DNA of 64,000 bases, taken from NCBI RefSeq assembly GCF_001645685.2, contig NZ_CP017080.1:4765051-4829050 (forward strand). Reading direction: 5' to 3'. Shown in pieces: positions 34,381-43,777 of the stretch. Both the position numbers and the translations under genes were made by a program. The notes beneath the pieces were generated by a model. It saw only the letters and a program-made list of their open reading frames with translations, did no database searches and was not told the origin of the DNA. Position 1 is the stretch's first letter. Every line of letters begins with the position of its first letter. The DNA comes from Peribacillus muralis. GTDB taxonomy: Bacteria; Bacillota; Bacilli; Bacillales; DSM-1321.

Positions 34381-34779
34381 ATTTATCTCCTTAAATTATT
34401 ATTTTGTAATCAACGAAGTTTTTAACATTCCGTTAATTGCAATAATCTATATTCACATAAATAATAGTTCTCTAACGGCGCCAATTTAAAGACACTACTC
34501 TTTAAGACATACAACGAATGAAAACCCACGATGAACCGCTAGAGCCGTTAAAATCAGAAACCAGCTTGTTCAATTGAATAATTTTGTCAAAAAAAAAAGG
34601 CCTTAATAATTGTATTTCATATCAGCTTTTCCCTGATTTTTGAAGGTTAATGCGATATCCCCAATCAAGCTTCATAAACTAAGCATGGAATGTCCTCATA
34701 GAATACGTAGTGACAATAGAAATGATTACCCACTAACAATCTGGATGTAATCTTGTTATAACTTCATTTTATATGAATT
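34381..34779. other. Intergenic region upstream of the DUF2712-like gene
   Basis: About 400 AT-rich bases without an ORF supported by a ribosome binding site. It contains a ten-A run near 34592 and a spaced inverted pair TAACGGC/GCCGTTA (about 34475 and 34552). The promoter of the secreted gene should be here. Confidence 0.35.
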
Positions 34780-34825
34780 AAAGACACAAGGAGTTTCTAT
34801 TTTAAAACTCCTTGTGTCTTTTTTG
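34780..34825 (+). terminator. Strong terminator without an obvious gene
   Basis: A perfect 17-bp stem (34780-34796 with 34805-34821), 8-base loop, then TTTT. No coding ORF ends just upstream on the plus strand. On the minus strand it could serve the ORF at 34936-35217, though the following T-run there is short. Confidence 0.75.
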
Positions 34826-34935
34826 AAATTTAATATAGTCCTTTTTATGATATGTAGTAGAGAGTATCAACCATTTGCAGAAAAGGAGATTTTATAAAAT
34901 TTTCACATGTACAGAGCATCGAATAACCGAAGCTT

Positions 34936-35217
34936 TTATAAAAAATGAACACATTCGAGGTTAGAGTCAGGATCACATTCATGTTCGTGATTCATATTAC
35001 ATGTCCATTTTTGCTTCGAATCCATAACTGATATCACATAATACATGTCTAAACGATCAACAGGGACATCTATCGACGAAAACACCTCATGGCTTCCGCT
35101 CCAAAGGACTCCCCTCCCCCACATATATGTAAATGAATAGATTAGATAGCAATCCATCACAGTTTTTAGTATGATGAAACGTAGGGATTTTTTCAAATTA
35201 ACTGGGAGGTTCAACAT
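34936..35217 (-). CDS. Hypothetical small protein, start uncertain
   Basis: Open for 93 codons. The C-terminal half (SIDVPVDRLDMYYVISVMDS then a Cys/His-rich CNMNHEHECDPDSNLEC) looks protein-like, whereas the N-terminal part overlaps the upstream signals of the divergent ABC-F gene, so the true start is probably an internal ATG such as the one at 35157. No good ribosome binding site. Not recognised. Confidence 0.3.
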   Translation of the reverse strand: MLNLPVNLKKSLRFIILKTVMDCYLIYSFTYMWGRGVLWSGSHEVFSSIDVPVDRLDMYYVISVMDSKQKWTCNMNHEHECDPDSNLECVHFL

Positions 35218-35219
35218 AC

Positions 35220-36770
35220 ATGAGCTTACTTTCTATAGATAAATTGGCACACAGCTTTGGCGATCGCACCTTATTCAAGGATGTTTCCTTCCGCCTGATG
35301 GCTGGTGAACATGTCGGGCTCGTCGGGGCGAATGGTGTCGGAAAATCAACGATGATGAATATCATCACAGGGCAGCTTATCCATGATGAAGGCAGGGTCG
35401 AGTGGACTCCCGGCGTCGAATATGGCTACCTTGACCAACATACGATCCTTGAAAAAGGAAAATCGATCCGCGATGTCCTAAGGGATGCTTACCTACCTTT
35501 ATTCGAGCAGGAAAAGGCACTTAATGAGGTAACCGAGAAAATGGGTACGGCAACTCCCGAAGAGCTTGAAGAGCTTTTGGAGCAAATGGGGGAAATCCAG
35601 GACAAGCTTGAAGCGGGCGGCTTTTACAATCTGGATATCAAAATTGAAGAAGCGGCACGCGGACTGGGCTTGGATGCAATCGGGCTGGACCGGGACGTTT
35701 CGGCGCTAAGCGGCGGACAACGGACAAAGGTTTTACTGGCTAAGTTACTTTTGGAACAGCCTGAAGTACTGCTCCTTGATGAACCGACGAACTATTTGGA
35801 TGTGGAGCATATCCGCTGGCTGAGCAGCTACTTAAAGGAATACCCGCATGCATTTCTTTTGATTTCGCATGATACCGAGTTCATGAACGGTGTCGTTGAT
35901 GTCATTTTCCATCTGGAGTTTTCCAAGCTGACCCGTTATACGGCAACTTACGAAAAGTTCCTTGAGCTTGCTGAGTTGAATAAGAACCAGCATATCAACG
36001 CATACGAAAAACAGCGTGAATTCATTAAAAAGCAGGAAGATTTCATTGCGAAAAATAAAGCCCGCTACTCAACGACAGGCCGGGCAAAGAGCCGACAAAA
36101 GCAATTGAATCGCATGGAGCGGATCGATCGTCCGGAAACGGCCATGAAACCGACCTTCGATTTCAAGGAATCACGTGCAAGCAGCCGTTATGTCTTTGAA
36201 GGGGAAGATTTGGAGATCGGCTATGACCGTCCATTGCTTCCGAAGCTGTCGATGACCATCGAGCGGGGAGAGAAAATCGCCGTGGTCGGCTGTAACGGAG
36301 TCGGGAAATCGACGCTGTTAAAAACGATTTTAGGTAAAATCGATCCTCTTGGCGGAAAACGATCACTTGGCGATTTCCTCTTTTCTTCTTATTTCGAGCA
36401 GGAAGTGAAGGCAGGAAATACGACACCTATCGATGAGGTCTGGAACGCCTTCCCGCATCTCGACCAACCGCAAGTACGCGCAATCCTTGCCCGTGTCGGT
36501 TTGAAAAACGAGCATATCACACGTCCAATGAGCCATCTAAGCGGTGGTGAGCAAGCCAAAGTGCGTCTATGTAAGCTTATGCTTACCGAGAGCAACTGGC
36601 TATTGTTCGATGAACCGACGAACCATTTGGATGTCGTTGCCAAAGAAGAGCTGAAGCGTGCATTGAAAGAGTATAAAGGGACGATCCTCCTCGTATGCCA
36701 TGAACCTGATTTCTATGAAGATTGGGTCACGAAGGTATGGGATGTCGAAGAGTGGTCGGGCAATAATTAA
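35220..36770 (+). CDS. yfmM: ABC-F family ATPase (YfmM-like)
   Basis: 516 residues, two ABC domains and no membrane part. First half: GANGVGKST, LSGGQRTKV, LLLDEPTNYLD, LISHD. The linker (about 240-310) has KNKARYSTTGRAKSRQKQLNRME, the P-site tRNA interaction motif of ABC-F proteins. Second half: GCNGVGKST, LSGGEQAKVRL, LLFDEPTNHLD. Such proteins act on the ribosome, some giving antibiotic protection. Closest remembered relative is B. subtilis YfmM. Start after GGGAGG. Confidence 0.88.
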   Translation: MSLLSIDKLAHSFGDRTLFKDVSFRLMAGEHVGLVGANGVGKSTMMNIITGQLIHDEGRVEWTPGVEYGYLDQHTILEKGKSIRDVLRDAYLPLFEQEKALNEVTEKMGTATPEELEELLEQMGEIQDKLEAGGFYNLDIKIEEAARGLGLDAIGLDRDVSALSGGQRTKVLLAKLLLEQPEVLLLDEPTNYLDVEHIRWLSSYLKEYPHAFLLISHDTEFMNGVVDVIFHLEFSKLTRYTATYEKFLELAELNKNQHINAYEKQREFIKKQEDFIAKNKARYSTTGRAKSRQKQLNRMERIDRPETAMKPTFDFKESRASSRYVFEGEDLEIGYDRPLLPKLSMTIERGEKIAVVGCNGVGKSTLLKTILGKIDPLGGKRSLGDFLFSSYFEQEVKAGNTTPIDEVWNAFPHLDQPQVRAILARVGLKNEHITRPMSHLSGGEQAKVRLCKLMLTESNWLLFDEPTNHLDVVAKEELKRALKEYKGTILLVCHEPDFYEDWVTKVWDVEEWSGNN

Positions 36771-36785
36771 TCACGTTTATTTAGA

Positions 36786-36818
36786 GGGTGTCCGCTTAGA
36801 AACCGGGCACCTTCTTTT
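36786..36818 (+). terminator. Terminator after the ABC-F gene
   Basis: Stem GGTGTCCG with CGGGCACC (36787-36794, 36804-36811, one G-U pair), then TTCTTTT. Confidence 0.7.
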
Positions 36819-36823
36819 CATAT

Positions 36824-36864
36824 AAAAAAAGACTGAAGGGGCATAAAGAATCTCCCTTTCAGTC
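36824..36864 (-). terminator. Terminator of the helicase-to-ATP-grasp gene row
   Basis: GACTGAAAGGG pairs with CCCTTCAGTC (one bulge) and is followed on the minus strand by TTTTTTTATA. Confidence 0.75.
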
Positions 36865-36870
36865 AGATAC

Positions 36871-37824
36871 TCATTTCATTTGCACAAGTTTTTTTTTCGC
36901 CAATTCAGATCCCAGGAATTTCGCTAATTCAAGCATGCCATATTGGCCCGCCGCTTCCTCAGCGTCTCTGTTATAATTCGTATTGGTATTGATGTCATAT
37001 GTATAGATTTCACCAGCGCTGTTACGAATGAATTCAATTCCGGCAATCGAAATTCCATTGTCTTTTAGAAACGCTTCATATTTCTCGATGATCGGATCAT
37101 GAAAATCTTGCACAATTTGAAATTTCGGTTTTTCTTCCACCTCTTCCCCGATCGGGCAGAATAGGTCACCGATTTGACATGCATCTGCCGGACAAAGCTC
37201 GAAGCCTTCGGATGTATCAACCTCCACCGCATAAATGAACTTGCCACCCACGAATTCACAACGAGTGATGAATGGCTCGGGGGCTTTTATGTATTCCTGA
37301 ATCAACGTAATTCCATCAACCGGCTCATCGAATTGCGGACCTTCCACATATTGTTTCAATGCTTCTATAGAGTGAAATAATTGAACACCAAGCCCTTTAC
37401 CTGCACGGTTATGTTTCGTGATGAACGAAGCGACATCTAGTTTCCCGGCTGCCTTGATGATATTTTCCTTACCTACAGCTGCTATCGTTTTCGGCGTTTG
37501 TATTCCAGCCTTCGTCAGTGCCGTATACTGATTGACCTTGCTGACCTCCAACCGCAGCGCCCGTGATCCATTGAAGACCGTACGATCATGCTGTTCAAGC
37601 CACGCTAGCACAGCTTCTGTCAATTCAGGCGCAAATCGGTGCCCGCGAGTATGTGAGCTTGCACTCATACGGCTATAAAAAACGCCCTCTGGCGGCTCTT
37701 CTGTTAAATCCACCACACCTTGATCAAGATGCCATTCTTCATAGGGAAGTTCTAACTCTCTCATTCTTTTCGTTAAATGGGCAGTCCATTCCTCATTTTC
37801 ATGAATGATATAAGCTTTACTCAT
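36871..37824 (-). CDS. ATP-grasp ligase (RimK-like)
   Basis: 317 residues. ATP-grasp pattern: KVNQYTALTKAGIQTPKT (pre-ATP domain end), ITKHNRAGKGLGVQLF (the phosphate-binding loop), LIQEYIKAPEP, and IEFIRNSAGEIYTYDINTNTNYNRDAE with the metal-binding Asp/Asn residues. Resembles the RimK/alpha-L-glutamate ligase group, which adds amino acids to carboxylates. Acceptor unknown. AGGAGGAACC precedes the ATG. It follows the methyltransferase by 55 bases on the same strand. Confidence 0.75.
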   Translation of the reverse strand: MSKAYIIHENEEWTAHLTKRMRELELPYEEWHLDQGVVDLTEEPPEGVFYSRMSASSHTRGHRFAPELTEAVLAWLEQHDRTVFNGSRALRLEVSKVNQYTALTKAGIQTPKTIAAVGKENIIKAAGKLDVASFITKHNRAGKGLGVQLFHSIEALKQYVEGPQFDEPVDGITLIQEYIKAPEPFITRCEFVGGKFIYAVEVDTSEGFELCPADACQIGDLFCPIGEEVEEKPKFQIVQDFHDPIIEKYEAFLKDNGISIAGIEFIRNSAGEIYTYDINTNTNYNRDAEEAAGQYGMLELAKFLGSELAKKKLVQMK

Positions 37825-37879
37825 AAAAGGTTCCTCCTGAAATGTTTAACATTTTATCTCTTTAATTGTGATTGTATCC

Positions 37880-39064
37880 TTATACCCGTTCAGCCACCAA
37901 TGTATATGTCTTTGGAATCCCGATATCGTGGATTTTGTGATTCGGTTCTTCTTCAAGCACTTTAATGACAAGACCTGATTGGCCTATTGCCGTGATAAGC
38001 TCGCCGATTGTCCATTTACGCTGGACAACCTTTGAAAGGCCCCCTTTTTCTTCATCGGGCATATGCTTGGAAAAAGCGACCTCGTTGTTTTCGATTGCCG
38101 GAGCGAAATAGTTGCCTGCAACCTTATGTTTTTTTCCAGTGGAAGTGATCAGCTTCGTTGAAATCGGATGGAATTCATGTAGGATGAATTGGCCTCCCGG
38201 TCTCAGCATCTCTTTTATTTTTTCGAATAATGGCTGCAGATCGATCAAGTAGTGCAGCACGCCCAGTTCCATTAACACCAAATCCTGATTCCCGGAAACA
38301 TGCTCTTCTGGTAAGGAGAGGACATCGGAAACGATATAATCGATGGTGACACCGGCTCCGATAGCAAGCTCCATAGCAAATGCCGCGTTTTCCCGGGAAA
38401 AGTCGACAACCGTAACGGAAGCACCCAATATCGCCAGGGCAACCGCTTTAACACCGTTCGAACCCATTAAATGCGTGATTTTTTTATCCTTGGCCTCGCC
38501 TATATATTTATAAAATGGATGCAATCTCCATTTTGGATTTTGCTTGATTTTAGCGGCAACTTCGACGGGCTCGCCATACCGATTGACCAGCGCCAAATAA
38601 TTATTCTGGTTCCATGCCTGTTCATTTTCGATTGTGAAGCCCTGCTGCTCGGCAGATAGGTAAGCATGGATCTCTGCACTGTATCTTTTCATTTCGTCAT
38701 CGTACAAATGACTGTACAGCGACCGGCACCAGACAACCGTATCACCAAGTGGAATCGACAAGCGGTAAGGATCGGTTTTTATGGTCGTGTTATACCTACA
38801 GCCAACCGTGATGGAAATACCCTGAACCTCCATTGTAAATGAGGCACGCTCAGGACTTCTTTCAGGACTTGTCGGGGAGTATGCGCCGAAATGGGTCAAG
38901 GCCTCGTTGAAAACGTCCCATTGCACGTCCAGGTCGATGCCCTCGACCTCTACATCCACTCCTTGGACAAATAGGGCAGACCGGCCTGTAAATTGATAAG
39001 GGATATTGGCCTCGTCCAGCAGCCCCCCCATTAATGTGATTGTATGATAATAGCTTGCCTTCAT
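37880..39064 (-). CDS. Nucleotidyltransferase-like domain fused to SAM methyltransferase
   Basis: 394 residues. Residues 1 to about 120 (YHTITLMGGLLDEANIPYQFTGRSALFVQGVD, then GIDLDVQ) look like a nucleotidyltransferase-type fold with G-x-S-A-L and D-x-D. From about 190 a class I methyltransferase follows: LMGSNGVKAVALAILGASVTVVDFS as the SAM loop, IDYIVSDVLSLP, DLVLMELGVLHYL, LRPGGQFILHEFHP. The substrate is unknown. The N-terminal assignment is from pattern only. Confidence 0.7.
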   Translation of the reverse strand: MKASYYHTITLMGGLLDEANIPYQFTGRSALFVQGVDVEVEGIDLDVQWDVFNEALTHFGAYSPTSPERSPERASFTMEVQGISITVGCRYNTTIKTDPYRLSIPLGDTVVWCRSLYSHLYDDEMKRYSAEIHAYLSAEQQGFTIENEQAWNQNNYLALVNRYGEPVEVAAKIKQNPKWRLHPFYKYIGEAKDKKITHLMGSNGVKAVALAILGASVTVVDFSRENAAFAMELAIGAGVTIDYIVSDVLSLPEEHVSGNQDLVLMELGVLHYLIDLQPLFEKIKEMLRPGGQFILHEFHPISTKLITSTGKKHKVAGNYFAPAIENNEVAFSKHMPDEEKGGLSKVVQRKWTIGELITAIGQSGLVIKVLEEEPNHKIHDIGIPKTYTLVAERV

Positions 39065-39097
39065 AGTAACCTCCTAATCATCAAAAGCACCTTCCGA

Positions 39098-40006
39098 TTA
39101 TTCTTCCATGGCCAGTACTAAGCCATTTTTCGTTATCGCAATCAGCTCTTCATCCTCGCGGTCAATACCATAGACGAGTAATGTAACGAGCATATATATG
39201 GCTCTGAAGCGGGCTAACTGCTCCGTTTCCTTGTCGATGTCCCCATAGACCTCAAAAAATGCTTGGCGTGCATTGCTTGGGAAATAACTGTAAAGAAAGG
39301 CGATGTCTATGGCTGGACTTCCGATATGGACATCTCCCCAATCAAGGATACCTGCAAGAATGCCCTCTTCATCCAGTAGGACATTCCGGACATGAATATC
39401 CCCATGAACGAGTGTTGAGGACTCCGGCACCTCCATATCGCCCAGCCTTTCAACAAAGCATGTAACCGAATGTGCCTGTTCCATATGTCCCAGCTTTTCC
39501 AGCGTTGCGGCATGCTCCTGCAGCGATTTTCGGCGAAAGGCTACATCGAGCCTTCTCAACCCATCAGGCTCCACACCTGCCTTCCTAGCCTTATCGAGCG
39601 GAAAGCTGTGGAGACTTTTCAGGAAGCTGGCCAATCTTTTCGCGGATTCAACCTTATTTGCAAAAGATTCTTCTATAGGCAGCTGTCCCCTTACCATCTT
39701 ATATCCGGCAAAGGGATACGGATAGATGGCACTTGGCTTCCCAAAAAAGATCGGTTCAGGGATAAAAAGCGGCAAAGTTCCAGCAATGGAAGGCAAAAGG
39801 CGATTCTCCACCTGAATCAACGTTACCGCAAGCGGACGGCGCGGGAACCGGAATACAAACTCACCATCGATTTGCATGACGGTGTTATCGAACCCTTCCC
39901 CTAGCTGCTTGATTTCCTTCCATTGAATTTCAGGAAACTGCTGCCTGATCAATTTTCCCGCAAGCTCCAATGAAACTGGATATTCTGCCACCCAAGGCTT
40001 CTCCAC
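39098..40006 (-). CDS. Aminoglycoside phosphotransferase-family kinase
   Basis: 302 residues with the APH fold: LGEGFDNTVMQIDGEFVFRFPR (nucleotide loop and lysine-region), LVHGDIHVRNVLLDEEGILAGILDWGDVHIGSPAIDIAFL (catalytic HGD-x3-N and the second metal DWGD). Such proteins phosphorylate aminoglycosides, macrolides, homoserine or other small alcohols. Genomic APH homologues are often not resistance genes, so no drug is assigned. 15 bases after the helicase gene stop and 33 bases before the methyltransferase. Confidence 0.8.
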   Translation of the reverse strand: MEKPWVAEYPVSLELAGKLIRQQFPEIQWKEIKQLGEGFDNTVMQIDGEFVFRFPRRPLAVTLIQVENRLLPSIAGTLPLFIPEPIFFGKPSAIYPYPFAGYKMVRGQLPIEESFANKVESAKRLASFLKSLHSFPLDKARKAGVEPDGLRRLDVAFRRKSLQEHAATLEKLGHMEQAHSVTCFVERLGDMEVPESSTLVHGDIHVRNVLLDEEGILAGILDWGDVHIGSPAIDIAFLYSYFPSNARQAFFEVYGDIDKETEQLARFRAIYMLVTLLVYGIDREDEELIAITKNGLVLAMEE

Positions 40007-40021
40007 TCCCGTCTCCTCCTT

Positions 40022-41533
40022 TTACCGGTTTCTTCCTCTGTTGGAGCTGCTGCCGGAGCCACCCCTTCGGCTGCTCGGTCCTTGTGCATCCGCCCCTTTG
40101 GAGCCGCGTCCTGCTTGGCGTCCACCTCGTGGATTTTCCCATTTTTGCGCACTTCCATTTTCAGGGCGTTTCACTCTTGAATCCTCTCGCTTCGGCCCTC
40201 GTCCTCTTTCCGCCCGGCCCCCACGTGGTTTCTCCTTGTCCAGCTCACGATTGTCGGCTTGGTTCACGGAACGGTGGCTGCCCCTGTTCGGCCCTCTCGT
40301 ATCTATTCGCTCCCGGTGGCGTCTTCCCCCGCCAGAACGCGGGCGGCGGGCACCGTCTTCAGCGGAATCTTCATATCGCTTCCTTTTATGTGCCACTTCA
40401 TCAGGCTGGAACATTTTCACGCCTTCAATCGTCCTTCTTTCGATTTTCATGGAAATTCCTTTTTCCACTTCACTTAAAAGCTGAAGGTCCTTCGTCGCGA
40501 TGAAGGTTACAGCAAGGCCATTCTCCCCTGCCCGGCCTGTACGGCCAATTCGATGGATGTAACTTTCCGCATCCTCTGGGACATCATAATTAAATACGTG
40601 CGTCACGCCTTCTACATCAAGACCCCGTGCCGCAACGTCGGTAGCCACCAAGTATTGTAGCTTTGCATCCCTGAAGTTTTTCATGACACGTTCACGCTTC
40701 GCCTGTGAAAGGTCCCCGTGCAGTTCCTCGGAATTGAAGCCAGCTGCCTTTAGGGCATCATTCAAGACAGAAACACGGCGTTTCGTCCGGCAAAAAATAA
40801 TGGCGAGATATGGCTGTTCTTCCTTTAGCATATTCATTAACGAAGACTGCTTGGCACGGTCTGTCGTCTCGATGACGAGCTGCCGGATTTGCTCGACCGT
40901 GACCTGCTCAGCCTTTACAGCGGCAGTCAACGGTTTATCCATATACCGTTTAGCCAGCTGATGCACTTGTTCAGGCATCGTGGCGGAAAACAGCAGGGTT
41001 TGGCGTTGCTCGGGAAGCTGCCCCATGATCTCCTCCACCTCAGGTAAAAAGCCAATATGGAGCATTTGATCAGCTTCATCGAGCACGAGCGTCCGCGTTT
41101 CGGAAAGGTCGATGGTTCCTCTTCGCAAATGGTCCAATAGCCTACCTGGCGTGGCGACGACCACCGATATATTTCTTGTCAGCTTTTTCATTTGCTGCTC
41201 GACATCTTGTCCGCCATAAACGGCAAGCACCTGTAGCTCTTCGATTTCATTGGCGAATTTTTTCAATTCCGCAGTGATTTGCAATGCCAACTCCCTTGTT
41301 GGCGTGACGATCAGCGATTGAATATGGGAGGCTGCCGGATCGACTTTTTCCAGGATTGGCAGCAGGAAAGCCAACGTTTTCCCCGTCCCTGTCTGTGCCT
41401 TCCCAATGACGTCCCTTCCTGCCAGGATATCAGGAATCGCTTTTTCCTGAATCGGAGTTGGGGTGGAGATTCCTATTTGCTTTAATATCGTATGAATCGC
41501 CGGGCTGACGCCAAGGTCGATGAAATTTTTCAT
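40022..41533 (-). CDS. DEAD-box RNA helicase with RGG-like tail
   Basis: 503 residues. Q motif ([11 protein letters not shown]), [33 protein letters not shown], and [10 protein letters not shown] are all present. After about residue 385 comes a 115-residue Arg/Gly-rich basic tail ([18 protein letters not shown] and similar), an RNA-binding extension as in cold-shock helicases CshA/CshB. Likely ribosome assembly or mRNA turnover. First gene of a minus-strand row; divergent from the purine permease. Confidence 0.92.
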   Translation of the reverse strand: MKNFIDLGVSPAIHTILKQIGISTPTPIQEKAIPDILAGRDVIGKAQTGTGKTLAFLLPILEKVDPAASHIQSLIVTPTRELALQITAELKKFANEIEELQVLAVYGGQDVEQQMKKLTRNISVVVATPGRLLDHLRRGTIDLSETRTLVLDEADQMLHIGFLPEVEEIMGQLPEQRQTLLFSATMPEQVHQLAKRYMDKPLTAAVKAEQVTVEQIRQLVIETTDRAKQSSLMNMLKEEQPYLAIIFCRTKRRVSVLNDALKAAGFNSEELHGDLSQAKRERVMKNFRDAKLQYLVATDVAARGLDVEGVTHVFNYDVPEDAESYIHRIGRTGRAGENGLAVTFIATKDLQLLSEVEKGISMKIERRTIEGVKMFQPDEVAHKRKRYEDSAEDGARRPRSGGGRRHRERIDTRGPNRGSHRSVNQADNRELDKEKPRGGRAERGRGPKREDSRVKRPENGSAQKWENPRGGRQAGRGSKGADAQGPSSRRGGSGSSSNRGRNR

Positions 41534-41699
41534 GTTATTGCCTACTTTCTGAATTTCTTCATTTTATTCAACGGTTAATCGACTGGAAGGAATAGTTGCA
41601 TCTTCCTTCTCTGGTCATTTTTCTTATTCTGAGCTATTTGTAAGTATATCATTATCTAAATTAGAGAAAACCCGTCACATAAAATTTTTCATGCTATTG

Positions 41700-41842
41700 T
41701 ACTTTAGTTATTTTTCTAATATAATTTATAAGATTTTATTATTGAAACATAAATCGAGCTACTTACTTGGGAAAAATGGTAAGCATCTCCTCCTTGTAGT
41801 GCTTTGCAAGGATTTTTTGTATATAAAAAAGGGAGTGACCGC
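41700..41842 (+). promoter_or_regulatory. Leader with intrinsic terminator ahead of the purine permease
   Basis: The hairpin TCCTTG/CAAGGA (41791-41796, 41807-41812) is followed by six T (41813-41818) and sits 12 bases before the ribosome binding site. Upstream, AAGCA (41781-41785) can pair with TGCTT (41799-41803), which would break this hairpin. CTTAC/GTAAG form another small stem. That is an attenuator layout. It does not match the purine, preQ1 or guanidine riboswitch consensus as far as can be judged by eye. Confidence 0.5.
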
Positions 41843-43135
41843 ATGTTTAAATTAAAAGAACGGAATTCAAATATCAAGACGGAAGTGCTTGCGGGGCTTA
41901 CAACCTTCTTAACGCTGGCTTACATCATCGTTGTAAACCCCATGATCCTTTCCGATGCCGGTGTTCCCTTCGATCAGGCATTCACGGCAACCATCATTGC
42001 CATAATAGTCGGTACCCTATGCATGGCCCTTTTAGCCAATTATCCTATTGTCATAGCGCCGGCAATGGGTTTGAACGCCTATTTTGCCTACTCGGTCCTG
42101 GGAACCCATGATATCTCATATACTGTCGCCTTTTCGGCAGTCTTTGTTACCGGGATCATATTCATCCTTTTATCGCTCACTTCATTCCGGTCGAAATTGA
42201 TCGAAGCCATCCCCAACAATCTAAAGCATGCAATCAGTGCCGGGATCGGTCTTTTCATCACGTTCATCGGGCTTCGTCTCTCGGGTGTCGTAACACAGCA
42301 TGAATCGAACCTTGTTACGCTTGGGAGCTTCAGGGAGCCGAGTGTAGCACTCACACTGGTCGGTCTCGTCATAACGATCGTGCTGATCGTCCGGAATGTA
42401 CAGGGAGCGATATTCATCGGCATGATCCTGACGGCCATCATCGCTTTCTTTACAGGTCAGTTGAAAATCAATGGTCTTGTGTCGACGCCTTCATTACCAG
42501 AAGGAATCATTGTGGCGAATCCGATCACCTCCATTGCGGATGTCATCAACTATGGACTATACGGCGTCGTCTTCTCCATTCTGCTTGTCATGCTTTTCGA
42601 TACGACGGGAGCTCTATTAGGAATCGTGCGGCAGGCTGGATTGCTGAAGAATAATAAGCTTGAAAAATCAGGCAGTGCCTTTTTTGCGGATTCAGTCGGC
42701 ACGACCGTCGGCGCCATGTTCGGTACAAGCCCGACGGCAGCATCGGTTGAGTCTTCCGCAGGAGTAGGGGCGGGCGGCAAGACAGGTTTAACCGCACTTG
42801 TAGTCGCCATCCTTTTCTTGATAACCGCTTTTTTCAGCCCGCTGATAGGGGCTGTTTCGAATGTAGCGGCCATCACGGCTCCAAGCTTGATCATCGTAGG
42901 AAGCATGATGATCAAAAGCATAAACGAAATTGACTGGACACACTTTGATGAATCATTCCCAGCCTTCTTGGTCATTGTCGCCATGCCGTTAACATCGAGC
43001 ATTGCCAATGGGATAGCTCTAGGATTCATCGCCTACCCCATTTTAAAAATGGCCAGAGGGAAGTTTCGTGAAGTGCACCCCTTCGTGTACATCTTTGCCA
43101 TCCTATTTCTTTATCAACTGATCTTTCTAGCTTGA
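41843..43135 (+). CDS. pbuG: NCS2-family purine permease (guanine/hypoxanthine, PbuG/PbuO-like)
   Basis: 430 residues, twelve or more helices, AzgA-type uptake of guanine/hypoxanthine. Seen: AGLTTFLTLAYIIVVNPMILSDAG, APAMGLNAYFAYSVLG, LFDTTGALLGIVRQAG, and FADSVGTTVGAMFGTSPTAASVESSAGVGAGGKTGLTAL. The start is the ATG at 41843 (MFKLKERNSN) after GGGAGTG; the frame open further upstream runs through the leader terminator. The exact base preference cannot be read. Confidence 0.85.
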   Translation: MFKLKERNSNIKTEVLAGLTTFLTLAYIIVVNPMILSDAGVPFDQAFTATIIAIIVGTLCMALLANYPIVIAPAMGLNAYFAYSVLGTHDISYTVAFSAVFVTGIIFILLSLTSFRSKLIEAIPNNLKHAISAGIGLFITFIGLRLSGVVTQHESNLVTLGSFREPSVALTLVGLVITIVLIVRNVQGAIFIGMILTAIIAFFTGQLKINGLVSTPSLPEGIIVANPITSIADVINYGLYGVVFSILLVMLFDTTGALLGIVRQAGLLKNNKLEKSGSAFFADSVGTTVGAMFGTSPTAASVESSAGVGAGGKTGLTALVVAILFLITAFFSPLIGAVSNVAAITAPSLIIVGSMMIKSINEIDWTHFDESFPAFLVIVAMPLTSSIANGIALGFIAYPILKMARGKFREVHPFVYIFAILFLYQLIFLA

Positions 43136-43143
43136 TCGTTTCA

Positions 43144-43170
43144 AGAGGGGCCCAATGGGTCCCTCTTTTT
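43144..43170 (+). terminator. Terminator of the purine permease gene
   Basis: A 10-bp stem (43144-43153 with 43157-43166) has an AAT loop and is followed by TTTTT. Confidence 0.88.
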
Positions 43171-43171
43171 A

Positions 43172-43212
43172 CATAAATAAAGAAGGATATCCAACTTGTC
43201 GTCAGATATCCT
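43172..43212 (-). terminator. Terminator of the ParM-ParR-like operon
   Basis: Stem AGGATATC with GATATCCT (43184-43191, 43205-43212) and 13-base loop, then a T-rich CTTTATTTATGT on the minus strand. Confidence 0.65.
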
Positions 43213-43223
43213 CCTCCATATAT

Positions 43224-43769
43224 TCACTGATTCATTTGATCAAGGAAATCTCCAAGAAGATCGTCGAGGTTCTCCTCTTCCGGCTCCGGTTCTTCCTCTT
43301 GCCGTTCGGACTCATTCAGGCTCCAGTCAAAGTCATCCAATTCCTTCTTGGGCAAGTCTTCCTGGATTGCCGTGTTTGGATCGTCTTCCTCCGGTTCGGC
43401 CTGTATATATGGTTCCTCATTCAATTCATTGCCGTTCAAGGACGCAAGCAAGGCCGTCGCGCGCAATGGATCGGACAAAAGGTGATACATGATCGTTCCG
43501 AGCATAGCTTCTGAATGGGAATGCTTGAGCCAATCACGCTGGGATTTGCTTAGCTTGTTCGGCATGGGCAGGGCGATCATTTCCCGATCCTGATGGGTGG
43601 CCTGCCCGACACCATCGAGAACATACTCGGCAATTTTACTGGAAAAATTCCTTCTTTCCGTTTCCTTCAATTTCTGCAGCAGCCTTAACGTATAGTCCGA
43701 CACATCAGAAGGGATACGAAAAGTGATGGCTTGTCCTCTCTTGATTTCAGAAGAAGCTGTTTTTTTCAT
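43224..43769 (-). CDS. ParR-like ribbon-helix-helix adaptor of the actin module
   Basis: 181 residues. The N-terminus (GQAITFRIPSDVSDYTLRLLQKLKETERRNFSSKIAEYV) fits an RHH DNA-binding fold, with a beta strand followed by two helices. The C-terminal third is strongly acidic and ends DDLLGDFLDQMNQ, a possible amphipathic tail for contact with the filament, as in plasmid ParR proteins. It lies 8 bases after the ParM-like gene. ParR identity is inferred from size, fold and position; sequence similarity to known ParR is not evident. Confidence 0.65.
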   Translation of the reverse strand: MKKTASSEIKRGQAITFRIPSDVSDYTLRLLQKLKETERRNFSSKIAEYVLDGVGQATHQDREMIALPMPNKLSKSQRDWLKHSHSEAMLGTIMYHLLSDPLRATALLASLNGNELNEEPYIQAEPEEDDPNTAIQEDLPKKELDDFDWSLNESERQEEEPEPEEENLDDLLGDFLDQMNQ

Positions 43770-43777
43770 TCTCTCAC

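Noticed and set aside
39098..40006. Calling the APH-family gene an aminoglycoside or macrolide resistance gene
   Set aside because: Only the generic catalytic motifs are visible; no feature ties it to a particular drug and the context is not a resistance island.
39970..40503. Plus-strand frames of 177 and 147 codons opposite the helicase tail
   Set aside because: They arise from the Arg/Gly-rich GC-biased tail; Pro/Leu/Ser-rich translation without initiation signals.
42088..43029. Minus-strand frames inside the purine permease gene
   Set aside because: Antisense shadows of a clear permease; Met/Ile/Pro-rich with no initiation signals.
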